From Paraburkholderia elongata (GTDB lineage Bacteria > Pseudomonadota > Gammaproteobacteria > Burkholderiales > Burkholderiaceae), in the NCBI RefSeq assembly GCF_013177735.1, contig NZ_WOEZ01000261.1, positions 1 through 43,253 of the forward strand: a DNA stretch of 43,253 nt, read 5' to 3'. Below the pieces are notes generated by a model, which saw nothing but the letters and a program-made list of their open reading frames with translations, was not told the origin of the DNA and ran no database searches. The position numbers and the translations under genes are program-made. Positions 7,406-15,936 of the stretch are shown here, piece after piece; position 1 is the first letter of the stretch; every line of letters starts with the position of its first letter.

Positions 7406-8530
7406 TCACGAATTCGGCAACAACAGCCACATCCGGCCGCCCTGCTTCATCTTGCCGGCCAGATCGCCGGCATCGTCGCCAAGACCCCAGAAGTAGTCCG
7501 CGCGCACGCCGCCTTTGATCGCGGACCCCGTGTCCTGCGCAAAGACGAGGCGATTCATCGGTGAGTTCGTCAACGGACGCGTGGTCTGCAAAAATACCGG
7601 CGTACCCAGCGGAATCGAAGTCGGATCCACCGCGATCGACCGCTCCGGCGTCAACGGCACACCCAGCGCGCCGATCGGACCGTCAGCGCCACCGCTCGGC
7701 GCACTCTCGCCAGATGGCATTTCGCGGAAGAACACGAAGCGTGGATTGGTATCGAGCAATGCGTCGACCCGCGTGGGGTTCGCGCGCGCCCATGCCTTGA
7801 TGCCCTGCATGGTCGCCTGCGCCGGCGTCAGTTCGCCGCGATCGAGCAACCACCGCCCAATTGATTTGTACGGCTGGTTGTTGGTGCCGCCAAAGCCGAC
7901 CCGCATCACGCTGCCGTCTTCCATCACAACGCGCCCGGACCCCTGCACTTGCAGGAAGAAGGCTTCGATCGGATCGTCGACCCACACGAGTTCATTGCCG
8001 TTGAGCACACCCGCACGCTCGAGTTGCGCGCGCGCCGGCAGCGGAGCACCCGCGCGATATCCGGATGGCCAACGGTACAGCGCCGTCTGATACACGCCGT
8101 GCCGCGTGCGCGAACCGCGCAGCAACGGCTCGTAGTAGCCGGTGACGAGACCATCGAGCGTGCCGTCGTTATTGGCTAATTGGAACGGCGTGAAATACGC
8201 CTCGAAAAACGCCCTCGCACTGGTAACGTCCAGATCGTCGATCTGCGAGGCCGCCGCGCATGCGCGGGACCAGTTCGGTTGACGCGCAAGCCTCAGGCAG
8301 TTTTGCCGCAATGCAGCCGTTGCGCCGATCAGCGAATCGTCTTGCCACCCCGGCACCTGCTGCCAGGCTACCGCTGTGAGCCGAGTCGCGGCGATCTGCC
8401 CGGGTATGATCGCGGCACCCGTGGGCGGCGAAACCGAAGGCCGGACCGCCCCACCGCCACCGCAGGAAGCCAGCATCACCGCAACCGAAAGCGCCCCAAG
8501 CCATGCTCCGGCCGTGCGGACAAAACGCAT
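7406..8530 (-). CDS. mltA: Membrane-bound lytic murein transglycosylase A
   Basis: 374-residue lipoprotein. Residues 1-23 form a lipoprotein signal ending in the lipobox MLASC (Cys23). The MltA domain shows VTGYYEPLLRGS, GWLLDRGELTPAQATMQGIKAW-type helices, and the 3D-like C-terminal barrel with SIAVDPTSIPLGTPVFLQT and QDTGSAIKGGVRADYFWG, where the Asp is the expected catalytic acid. It cleaves peptidoglycan glycan strands at the inner face of the outer membrane, leaving 1,6-anhydromuramic acid. The start at 8530 is chosen because it places the signal peptide at the N-terminus; an in-frame extension to 8893 is not signal-like and overlaps the divergent small gene. Confidence 0.92.
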   Translation of the reverse strand: MRFVRTAGAWLGALSVAVMLASCGGGGAVRPSVSPPTGAAIIPGQIAATRLTAVAWQQVPGWQDDSLIGATAALRQNCLRLARQPNWSRACAAASQIDDLDVTSARAFFEAYFTPFQLANNDGTLDGLVTGYYEPLLRGSRTRHGVYQTALYRWPSGYRAGAPLPARAQLERAGVLNGNELVWVDDPIEAFFLQVQGSGRVVMEDGSVMRVGFGGTNNQPYKSIGRWLLDRGELTPAQATMQGIKAWARANPTRVDALLDTNPRFVFFREMPSGESAPSGGADGPIGALGVPLTPERSIAVDPTSIPLGTPVFLQTTRPLTNSPMNRLVFAQDTGSAIKGGVRADYFWGLGDDAGDLAGKMKQGGRMWLLLPNS

Positions 8531-8558
8531 ACAATGTTCGTTCTTGATGGAAACCGCC

Positions 8559-8720
8559 ATGTCTGATCTGTTCGACGAATACCCGATGCTCATCTTCGCG
8601 CTGGAATCGCTCCTCGCGCTCTTCCTGCTCGTCTTTATCGTTGTATGGACGTCGTCCGGCAAGAAAAAGGCCGCGCGCGCCGCCACCAATGAACAGCAAA
8701 AGCAGCAAAAATCCCAGTAA
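8559..8720 (+). CDS. Small single-pass membrane protein (53 residues), function unknown
   Basis: The 53-residue product starts MSDLFDEYPM. It has one strongly hydrophobic segment (about residues 10-32, IFALESLLALFLLVFIVV), then SSGKKKAARAA and a glutamine-rich tail. The positive patch after the helix suggests an N-out, C-in inner-membrane orientation. The start is 28 bp from the divergent mltA start. The Shine-Dalgarno is weak (TGGA), and a second ATG four codons earlier (8547) is possible. I do not recognise a family. The clean amphipathic layout and position between two genes argue for a real gene. Confidence 0.6.
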   Translation: MSDLFDEYPMLIFALESLLALFLLVFIVVWTSSGKKKAARAATNEQQKQQKSQ

Positions 8721-8766
8721 AGCCGCGCCGTAAAGCTTCTTAAAGACCGCGAGCCGCGCCCTCGGT

Positions 8767-9141
8767 TCAATGCAAAGTACGCGGCATCCGCAGAATGAAC
8801 TCGGGCACGGGTGCATCGAAGCGCTCGCCGTCCTCCGCCACGCAGAAATACTCGCCGCGCATGGTGCCGACGGGCGTAGCAATCACCGCCCAACTCGTAT
8901 ATTCGAAGTGCTCGCCCGGTTTGAGCAGGGGCTGATGCCCGACCACGCCCAGGCCTTTTACTTCCTGCACGTTGTTGTCGCTGTCGGTAATCACCCAGTG
9001 ACGCGCAATCAACTGCGCGGGCACCTGGCCGCTGTTACGGATAGTCAGCGTGTATGCAAACGCATACTGGCGGCGCTCCGGGTCCGACTCTTCGGGCAGA
9101 TACTGCACCTGCGCCGAGACGCTGAATTCGTACTGGCTCAT
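8767..9141 (-). CDS. apaG: ApaG protein (FN3-like fold)
   Basis: 124 residues, the standard ApaG length. Recognisable segments are YAFAYTLTIRNSG, ARHWVITDSDNNVQEVKGLGVVGHQPLLKPGEHFEYTS and GTMRGEYFCVAEDGERFDAPVPEFIL. ApaG is a small cytosolic beta-sandwich protein linked genetically to Co2+/Mg2+ resistance in enterics; its biochemical role is not settled. The start at 9141 matches family N-termini (MSQYEFSVSAQVQYLPEES). An in-frame extension to 9276 is not conserved-looking and is dropped. Confidence 0.92.
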   Translation of the reverse strand: MSQYEFSVSAQVQYLPEESDPERRQYAFAYTLTIRNSGQVPAQLIARHWVITDSDNNVQEVKGLGVVGHQPLLKPGEHFEYTSWAVIATPVGTMRGEYFCVAEDGERFDAPVPEFILRMPRTLH

Positions 9142-9416
9142 CCTGATTCCGGTCTGGTGAAACGAGCTAAAAAATCGCGGGAAGCCCCGAACGCCAATGG
9201 TTTGCGGGCGCATTGGCGAAGCGGCACTTATGGTTTGGCATTCTGCTTGATGCGCGGCACGCCCGCAACCGGACAAATCCCTCTGGCCAAGGGCCGCTAA
9301 GGCGTTTTGTCACTTTTGCCGCGCTTGGTCGGTGCCGGCCTCAAACCGCCTGCGAGCCGGTTTAGAACTGCACAAAACGGTAAAATGGCGTTTTCCCGCT
9401 TGCATCCGCCCCCGCC

Positions 9417-10100
9417 ATGACGCAATTCCGCATCGCCCCCAGCATTCTGTCCGCCGATTTCTCGCGCCTCGGCGAAGAGGTCCGCAACGTTGTCGCCGCC
9501 GGCGCCGACTGGATTCACTTCGACGTGATGGACAACCATTACGTGCCGAACCTGACGATCGGCCCGCTCGTCTGCGAAGCAATCCGTCCGCACGTCGACG
9601 TGCCGATCGACGTGCATCTGATGGTGCGCCCGGTCGACCGGATCGTGCCGGACTTCGCCAAGGCCGGTGCGAATCTGATCAGCTTTCACCCGGAAGGCTC
9701 CGACCATATCGATCGCACGCTGTCGCTGATTCGCGACCACGGTTGCAAGGCTGGCCTCGTGTTCAACCCGGCCACATCGCTGAACCATCTGGACTACGTG
9801 ATGGACAAGGTCGATCTGGTGCTGATCATGTCGGTGAATCCGGGCTTCGGCGGTCAATCGTTCATTCCTGAGGCGCTCATTAAACTGCGCGAAGCGCGCA
9901 AGCGGATCGACGCCTACAAGGAGAAGACCGGCCGCGAGATTCATCTCGAAGTGGACGGTGGCGTGAAGGTCGACAACATCGCCGAAATCGCAGCGGCTGG
10001 CGCGGACACGTTCGTGGCAGGCTCGGCGATCTTCGGTGCGCCGGATCACAAGGTGGTGATCGACAAGATGCGCGCCGCACTCGCCAACATCGAGCACTGA
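9417..10100 (+). CDS. rpe: Ribulose-phosphate 3-epimerase
   Basis: 227-residue TIM barrel. Family motifs are IAPSILSADFSRLGEE, WIHFDVMDNHYVPNLTIGP (metal ligand His, catalytic Asp), DVHLMV, VNPGFGGQSFIPEALIKL and LEVDGGVKVDN (second catalytic Asp). It interconverts ribulose-5-P and xylulose-5-P in the pentose phosphate and Calvin pathways. A TAAAAT hexamer at 9381-9386 is a possible -10 but lacks a good -35. gph follows after 37 bp, as in other Burkholderia. Confidence 0.95.
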   Translation: MTQFRIAPSILSADFSRLGEEVRNVVAAGADWIHFDVMDNHYVPNLTIGPLVCEAIRPHVDVPIDVHLMVRPVDRIVPDFAKAGANLISFHPEGSDHIDRTLSLIRDHGCKAGLVFNPATSLNHLDYVMDKVDLVLIMSVNPGFGGQSFIPEALIKLREARKRIDAYKEKTGREIHLEVDGGVKVDNIAEIAAAGADTFVAGSAIFGAPDHKVVIDKMRAALANIEH

Positions 10101-10137
10101 TCGGGCGCCGATCGATCACCGAGATCCCGCACTAAGA

Positions 10138-10854
10138 ATGACGACTTCATACCCTGCCCCGACCTTCACCGGCCCGCGCCTGCAAGCCGCGATCATCGAT
10201 CTCGACGGCACGATGATCGATACCGCTGACGATTTCACCGCCGGCCTGAACGGCATGCTTGCGCAACTCGACGCGGCGGAAACCTCGCGCGAGGAAGTGG
10301 TCGGCTACATCGGCAAGGGTTCGGAGAATCTGATTCGCAGTGTGCTGGCTCAGCGCTTCGAAACGGACCACGCACAGGACCGTTTCGACGAAGCGCTCGC
10401 GATCTATCAAGAGGAGTACGCCAGGATCAACGGCGTGCACACGCGGTTGTACCCCCAGGTCGAAGCCGGCCTCAGCGCCATGCGCGATGCCGGCCTCAAA
10501 CTCGCGTGCGTCACCAACAAGCCGCACCGTTTCGCGGTCGAATTGCTGGCGCAATACGGGCTCAGCCAGTATTTCAGCGTCGTACTCGGCGGTGACAGCC
10601 TGCCGAAAAAGAAACCGGATCCGCTGCCGATGCTCGCCGCCGCGGCGCAGTTAGGCGTCGCGCCGCAAGCCACGGTCGCCATCGGCGATTCGGAAAACGA
10701 CGCGCTGGCAGGCCGTGCGGCGGGCATGGCAACGCTGACGCTGCCGTACGGCTACAACCACGGCCGAGCTATACAAGAAATAAAATCCGATGGTATAGTT
10801 GCCTCGCTGCTCGATGCCGCCAAGGCTATCGCAGCGCACCATTCCACGACTTGA
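10138..10854 (+). CDS. gph: Phosphoglycolate phosphatase (HAD)
   Basis: 238 residues. HAD motif I is IIDLDGTMIDT, motif II is the Thr in LACVTNKPHRF, motif III is the Lys in LPKKKPDPLPM and motif IV is IGDSENDALAGRAAG. It removes 2-phosphoglycolate arising from DNA 3'-end repair and, where present, Rubisco oxygenation. It lies between rpe and the trp genes; its 3' end contains the likely trp promoter. Confidence 0.93.
   Translation: MTTSYPAPTFTGPRLQAAIIDLDGTMIDTADDFTAGLNGMLAQLDAAETSREEVVGYIGKGSENLIRSVLAQRFETDHAQDRFDEALAIYQEEYARINGVHTRLYPQVEAGLSAMRDAGLKLACVTNKPHRFAVELLAQYGLSQYFSVVLGGDSLPKKKPDPLPMLAAAAQLGVAPQATVAIGDSENDALAGRAAGMATLTLPYGYNHGRAIQEIKSDGIVASLLDAAKAIAAHHSTT
10791..10799 (+). promoter_or_regulatory. 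Candidate extended -10 promoter of the trp operon, inside gph
   Basis: TGGTATAGT is an extended -10 (TGn plus TATAGT at 10794-10799). There is no good -35 (ATACAA at 17 bp), which extended -10 promoters tolerate. Transcription would start near 10806, about 65 nt before the trp leader peptide. Confidence 0.5.
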
Positions 10855-10870
10855 AAAGTCCCTCATCCTC

Positions 10871-10945
10871 ATGTTTCTGAATAAAAAACGGAGTCTGATT
10901 AGCATCGACCGGGGTGCCTGGCCCTGGCGTCGCTGGTCGCGCTAA
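10871..10945 (+). CDS. trpL: trp operon leader peptide
   Basis: 24-codon ORF ending in GAWPWRRWSR and TAA. Three Trp codons (10919-10921, 10925-10927, 10934-10936) fall in six consecutive positions near the 3' end, a density not expected by chance. It lies 280 bp upstream of trpE and is followed directly by mutually exclusive hairpins. Its inferred job is to sense charged tRNA-Trp by ribosome stalling. The weak point is the absence of a clear Shine-Dalgarno before the ATG; an ACGGAG motif lies inside the ORF at 10888-10893. Confidence 0.75.
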   Translation: MFLNKKRSLISIDRGAWPWRRWSR

Positions 10946-10990
10946 CCTCGCCTGAGGTACGCTGAAGCTCGTCTTCGGCAACCGTTTTTT
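10939..10990 (+). promoter_or_regulatory. trp attenuator: antiterminator and terminator hairpins
   Basis: Terminator, 10956-10990: GGT and GCTGAAG pair with CTTCGGC and ACC around CTCGT, followed by G and six T. Antiterminator, 10939-10962: GCG and ACCTC pair with GAGGT and CGC around GCCT. They share 10956-10962, so only one can form. A ribosome stalled at the Trp codons leaves the antiterminator free; one that reaches the stop codon (10943-10945) masks its left arm and lets the terminator form. A second T6 run follows a weaker hairpin near 11005. Confidence 0.75.
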
Positions 10991-11225
10991 ACTTCGCTGC
11001 GCTCACGCGTTTTTTCCATCACCTTGTTTCGCTGCATCGGTTGATTTGGCGTTCGTGTACCCGCAAAGTACATCTGTGCGCTGAAATCCCTTGCATGCGT
11101 CGATGGGAAACTCGCGCCGGTCGGTATCATCGTGTCGAAACGTCGAACGAACGCCTGACCGGCCGCGCAACGCCCCCGCTTTGTCCGACGCATAGTGCCG
11201 TCTGACGTACGTACAGGATCGGAAC
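10991..11225 (+). other. Distal trp leader, no gene seen
   Basis: This is the rest of the 371-bp gph-trpE gap. No conserved ORF is seen. A second T-run (about 11010-11015) follows the attenuator. The trpE ribosome site (CAGGATCGGA) lies at its end. Nothing else is recognised. Confidence 0.5.
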
Positions 11226-12719
11226 ATGACCGAACTCGAATTCCAGTCCCTCGCCAACGAGGGTTTCAACCGCATTCCGCTGATCGCCGAAGCGCTTGCC
11301 GACCTCGAAACGCCGCTCTCGCTGTACCTGAAGCTCGCGCAGAGCGAACGCAACGGCGCCAACTCGTTCCTGCTGGAATCGGTGGTGGGCGGCGAACGCT
11401 TCGGCCGCTATTCGTTCATCGGACTGCCGGCGCGCACGCTGCTGCGCACCCGCAACGGCGTATCGGAAGTGGTGCGGGACGGCAAAGTCGTCGAAACGCA
11501 CGAGGGTGATCCGCTCGAGTTCATCCAGCAATTCCAGGGCCGCTTCAAAGTGGCGCAGCGCCCCGGTCTGCCGCGTTTCGCGGGCGGGCTGGCGGGCTAC
11601 TTCGGCTATGACGCGGTGCGCTACATCGAGAAAAAGCTCGCGCACTCCGCCCCGCAAGACGATCTGAACCTGCCAGACATTCAGTTGCTGCTCACCGAAG
11701 AAGTCGCGGTGATCGACAACCTCGCAGGCAAGCTCTACCTGGTGGTGTACGCGGATCCGACGCAACCCGAGGCGTACACAAAAGCCAAGCAGCGTCTGCG
11801 TGAATTGCGTCAGCGTTTGCGCACGACCGTGCAGCCGCCGGTCACATCGGCCAGCGTGCGCACCGAGACCTACCGCGAGTTCGCCAAAGACGATTATCTG
11901 GCCGCCGTGCGCAAGGCGAAGGAATACATCGCCGCCGGCGAGTTAATGCAGGTGCAGGTCGGCCAGCGTCTGATCAAGCCGTATCGCGACAATCCGCTGT
12001 CGCTGTATCGCGCGCTGCGTTCGTTGAATCCGTCGCCGTACATGTACTACTACAACTTCGGCGACTTCCACGTGGTCGGCGCGTCGCCGGAAATTCTGGT
12101 CCGCCAGGAAAAACGCGGCGAAGATCGCATCGTGACGATCCGGCCGCTCGCGGGCACCCGTCCGCGCGGCAATACGCCGGAACGCGATGCAGAGCTCGCC
12201 ACCGAACTGCTGAACGATCCGAAGGAAATCGCCGAACACGTCATGCTGATCGACCTCGCGCGTAACGACGTGGGTCGCATCGCCCAGATCGGCTCGGTGG
12301 TCGTCACCGACAAGATGGTGATCGAAAAGTACTCGCACGTGCAGCACATCGTGAGTTCGGTCGAAGGCAAGCTGAAACCCGGCACCACCAATTTCGACGT
12401 GTTGCGCGCCACCTTCCCGGCCGGCACGTTGTCCGGCGCGCCGAAGGTGCGCGCGATGGAATTGATCGACGAACTGGAACCGGTGAAGCGTGGTCTCTAC
12501 GGCGGCGCCGTCGGCTATCTGTCGTTCACCGGCGAAATGGATCTGGCCATCACGATCCGCACCGGCGTGATCGCAAACGGCAATCTGTATGTGCAGGCGG
12601 CAGCGGGTGTAGTCGCGGATTCGGTGCCGGAATCCGAATGGCAAGAGACCGAGAACAAGGCGCGCGCTGTGCTGCGCGCCGCCGAGCAGGTTCAAGACGG
12701 CCTCGATAGCGACTTCTGA
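11226..12719 (+). CDS. trpE: Anthranilate synthase component I
   Basis: 497 residues. The tryptophan feedback site motif LLES appears in NSFLLESVVGGERFGRYSFIG. The chorismate-binding domain has FHVVGASPEIL, TIRPLAGTRPRG, ELLNDPKEIAEHVMLIDLARND and FPAGTLSGAPKVRAMELIDELEP. It makes anthranilate from chorismate using ammonia supplied by TrpG. The start has a GGATCGGA ribosome site. It is the first structural gene of trpE-G-D-C, downstream of the attenuator, so both feedback inhibition and attenuation are expected. Confidence 0.96.
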   Translation: MTELEFQSLANEGFNRIPLIAEALADLETPLSLYLKLAQSERNGANSFLLESVVGGERFGRYSFIGLPARTLLRTRNGVSEVVRDGKVVETHEGDPLEFIQQFQGRFKVAQRPGLPRFAGGLAGYFGYDAVRYIEKKLAHSAPQDDLNLPDIQLLLTEEVAVIDNLAGKLYLVVYADPTQPEAYTKAKQRLRELRQRLRTTVQPPVTSASVRTETYREFAKDDYLAAVRKAKEYIAAGELMQVQVGQRLIKPYRDNPLSLYRALRSLNPSPYMYYYNFGDFHVVGASPEILVRQEKRGEDRIVTIRPLAGTRPRGNTPERDAELATELLNDPKEIAEHVMLIDLARNDVGRIAQIGSVVVTDKMVIEKYSHVQHIVSSVEGKLKPGTTNFDVLRATFPAGTLSGAPKVRAMELIDELEPVKRGLYGGAVGYLSFTGEMDLAITIRTGVIANGNLYVQAAAGVVADSVPESEWQETENKARAVLRAAEQVQDGLDSDF

Positions 12720-12732
12720 CCGGAGACACACC

Positions 12733-13320
<588 letters not shown>

Positions 13321-13337
13321 TCAAGAGAGACGAAATC

Positions 13338-14369
13338 ATGTCGATTACGCCCCAGGAAGCGCTGCAACGCACGATCGAGCACCGCGAAATTTTCCACGAC
13401 GAAATGCTGCATCTGATGCGGCTCATCATGCGCGGCGAACTGTCGCCCGTGATGTCGGCGGCGATCATCACCGGCTTGCGCGTCAAAAAAGAAACCATCG
13501 GCGAAATCACCGCTGCTGCCACGGTGATGCGTGAATTTGCCCGGCACGTCGGCGTGCAGGACAACTCGAACTTCGTCGATATCGTCGGCACCGGCGGCGA
13601 CGGCTCGCACACCTTCAATATTTCCACAGCGACAATGTTCGTTTCGGCCGCGGCCGGCGCCAAGGTCGCGAAACACGGCAATCGCGGCGTGTCGAGCAAG
13701 TCGGGCAGCGCGGACGTGCTCGAAGCGCTCGGCGTGAATATCGATCTTCAGCCGGAACAAGTGGCTGCTTCGATTGCGGAAACCGGCATGGGCTTCATGT
13801 TCGCGCCGAACCATCATCCGGCGATGAAAAACATCGCGCCGGTGCGCCGCGAACTCGGTGTGCGGACCATCTTCAACATTCTCGGGCCACTGACCAATCC
13901 GGCCGGCGCGCCGAATCAGCTGATGGGCGTATTCCACGCCGACCTCGTCGGCATTCAGGTGCGCGTCATGCAGCGCCTCGGCGCGAAACACGTGCTGGTG
14001 GTGTACGGTATGGACGGCATGGACGAAGTGTCGCTCGGCGCGGCCACGCAAGTCGGCGAGTTGCGCGACGGCCAGATCCACGAGTACGAAATCCATCCGG
14101 AAGACTTCGGCATGCAGATGGTGTCGAACCGCACGCTGAAAGTGGCCGACTCGGCCGAATCTAAAGTGATGCTGCTCGAAGCGCTCGACAACAAGCCGGG
14201 CGTCGCGCGCGAAATCGTCACGCTGAACGCGGGCACAGCCCTTTATTCGGCGAACGTGGCGGCGTCGATTGCGGACGGCATCCAGTTGGCGCGCGAAGCG
14301 ATCGCGAGCGGCAAAGCACGGGCGAAGGTCGACGAGCTGATCCGCTTCACCCAGCAATTCAAGCAGTAA
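13338..14369 (+). CDS. trpD: Anthranilate phosphoribosyltransferase
   Basis: 343 residues. It carries the PRPP-binding GTGGDGSHTFNIST loop, the KHGNRGVSSKSGSADVLEALG stretch and RRELGVRTIFNILGPLTNPA. It transfers phosphoribosyl to anthranilate. The start at 13338 (MSITPQEALQ) is chosen because AAGAGAGA lies just ahead; the in-frame ATG at 13317 would overlap the trpG stop and adds residues not typical of the family. It is tightly packed with trpG and trpC. Confidence 0.95.
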   Translation: MSITPQEALQRTIEHREIFHDEMLHLMRLIMRGELSPVMSAAIITGLRVKKETIGEITAAATVMREFARHVGVQDNSNFVDIVGTGGDGSHTFNISTATMFVSAAAGAKVAKHGNRGVSSKSGSADVLEALGVNIDLQPEQVAASIAETGMGFMFAPNHHPAMKNIAPVRRELGVRTIFNILGPLTNPAGAPNQLMGVFHADLVGIQVRVMQRLGAKHVLVVYGMDGMDEVSLGAATQVGELRDGQIHEYEIHPEDFGMQMVSNRTLKVADSAESKVMLLEALDNKPGVAREIVTLNAGTALYSANVAASIADGIQLAREAIASGKARAKVDELIRFTQQFKQ

Positions 14370-14387
14370 CTACGTAGCGAGACACTC

Positions 14388-15173
14388 ATGAGCGACATCC
14401 TCGACCGCATCATCGCGGTCAAACGCGAAGAAGTCCGCGCGGCCAAACAGAGCGCGCCGCTCGAAGAACTGCGCCTCGAAGCATCGTCGCGCGACATCCG
14501 CGATTTCGTCGGCGCATTGCGTGCGAAACACGCGGCGGGTCTTCCCGCGGTGATCACCGAGGTGAAAAAGGCGAGTCCGTCCAAAGGCGTGCTGCGCGAA
14601 CATTTCGTGCCGGCCGAGATCGCGCGTTCGTATGAAAAGCACGGTGCAGCCTGCTTGTCCGTCCTCACCGACGTGCAGTTCTTCCAGGGCAGCGTGGCGT
14701 ATCTGGAAGAAGCGCGCGCCGCCTGCAATCTGCCGGTGCTGCGCAAAGACTTCATCGTCGATCCATACCAGATCGTCGAGGCCCGCGCGATGGGGGCAGA
14801 CGCGATCCTGCTGATCGCTGCCACGTTGGAAACCTCGCAGATGCAGGATCTGGAAGCGCTCGCGCATTCGCTGGGCCTCGCGGTGCTGGTCGAAGTGCAC
14901 GACAGCAATGAGCTGATGGAAGCGCTCACGCTAAAGACACCCCTGATCGGCATCAACAACCGCAATCTGCGCACCTTCGAAACGTCGATCGAGACGACCA
15001 TCGGCATGCTCGAATCGATTCCGGACGACCGCATCGTCGTCACGGAGTCGGGCATTCTGTCGCGCGTCGATGTTGAACGTCTGCGGGCGATGGACGTGCA
15101 TACGTTCCTCGTCGGCGAGGCGTTCATGCGCGCGCAAGAGCCGGGTGTGGAACTTGCGCGGATGTTTTTCTAA
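14388..15173 (+). CDS. trpC: Indole-3-glycerol phosphate synthase
   Basis: 261-residue TIM barrel. Motifs are ITEVKKASPSKGVLRE (catalytic Lys and phosphate site), VLTDVQFFQGS, VLRKDFIVDPYQI, IGINNRNLRTFE and VTESGILSR. It closes the indole ring of tryptophan. It is not fused to TrpF, unlike E. coli. It follows trpD by 18 bp. TrpF, TrpB and TrpA are not in the window, as usual for Burkholderia. Confidence 0.95.
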   Translation: MSDILDRIIAVKREEVRAAKQSAPLEELRLEASSRDIRDFVGALRAKHAAGLPAVITEVKKASPSKGVLREHFVPAEIARSYEKHGAACLSVLTDVQFFQGSVAYLEEARAACNLPVLRKDFIVDPYQIVEARAMGADAILLIAATLETSQMQDLEALAHSLGLAVLVEVHDSNELMEALTLKTPLIGINNRNLRTFETSIETTIGMLESIPDDRIVVTESGILSRVDVERLRAMDVHTFLVGEAFMRAQEPGVELARMFF

Positions 15174-15212
15174 GCGCAGGTTCAACACGCAGGCTAAGTA
15201 GCGGAGCAAGTC

Positions 15213-15839
15213 ATGGGCATGGAACGTGAAATCAAGCTGGCACTGCCGGTGAGCCAGGTGAACGCGGCGACGCATTGGTTCGTCGCGCGCACCGGCAACA
15301 AGGGTCGCCCGATCGAGCTGGCGAATATCTACTTCGACACGCCGACACTGGTGCTCGCTCATTCGAAAAGCGCGCTGCGCCTGCGGCATACGCCGGACGG
15401 CTGGCTGCAAACGTTCAAGACCGTGGGCAACGCCAAGGATGGTCTGCACAGCCGGCACGAATGGGAAATGGCGGTGGCGGGCGAAAAACTCGAAATCGAC
15501 GCACTGCTGCACGCATGCGACGAACCCGCTGCCGCTGAGGCCTTGCGCCAGGCGGCGCCGGAGTTGATCGAACTGTTCCGCACGAACTTCACGCGCACGC
15601 TCTGGCATATCGAGCTGGACGGCTCGGAAGTTGAGGCCGCGATCGACCAAGGCGACGTGCTCGCGGAAATGAACGGCGAAAATCGCCGCGCGCCGATCTC
15701 GGAAGTCGAACTCGAACTGAAATCCGGCGACGAAGCCGCGCTCAATACGCTCGCGAGCGAACTCGGCAAGCAGGTCGCCGGCCTTGCACCGGACAACATC
15801 AGCAAAGCACAACGCGGGTATCAGTTGCGAGCAGCCTGA
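15213..15839 (+). CDS. CYTH-domain protein (inorganic triphosphatase-like)
   Basis: 208 residues covering one CYTH domain. The ExExK signature is at the N-terminus (Glu4, Glu6, Lys8 in MGMEREIKLAL). Further acidic and basic tunnel residues are visible: YFDTPTL, ALRLRHTPDGWLQTFKTVG, SRHEWEM and EVELELKSGD. E. coli YgiF carries an additional CHAD domain that is absent here. The family hydrolyses inorganic triphosphate or related organophosphates with Mg2+; the actual substrate is unknown. A GGAG site precedes the start. It is probably the last member of the trp transcription unit. Confidence 0.8.
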   Translation: MGMEREIKLALPVSQVNAATHWFVARTGNKGRPIELANIYFDTPTLVLAHSKSALRLRHTPDGWLQTFKTVGNAKDGLHSRHEWEMAVAGEKLEIDALLHACDEPAAAEALRQAAPELIELFRTNFTRTLWHIELDGSEVEAAIDQGDVLAEMNGENRRAPISEVELELKSGDEAALNTLASELGKQVAGLAPDNISKAQRGYQLRAA

Positions 15840-15849
15840 GCGGTGGTGG

Positions 15850-15877
15850 CAAGCGCGGCGACGCGTCGTCGCGCTTG
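15850..15877 (+). terminator. Strong hairpin after the CYTH gene
   Basis: CAAGCGCG-CGACG pairs with CGTCG-CGCGCTTG with a single G-T pair inside the stem, starting 11 nt after the stop. There is no T-run, so this may be a Rho-independent-like pause or an RNA 3'-end protector rather than a full terminator. Confidence 0.45.
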
Positions 15878-15936
15878 TCGGCCCGGTTGCAGACGCATCT
15901 TGAGCAACAGCGCGTTTGCTGCGACACTTCCCCGCC

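Noticed and set aside
8531..8893. N-terminal extension of mltA to 8893
   Set aside because: It would place the lipoprotein signal in the interior and overlap the divergent small gene.
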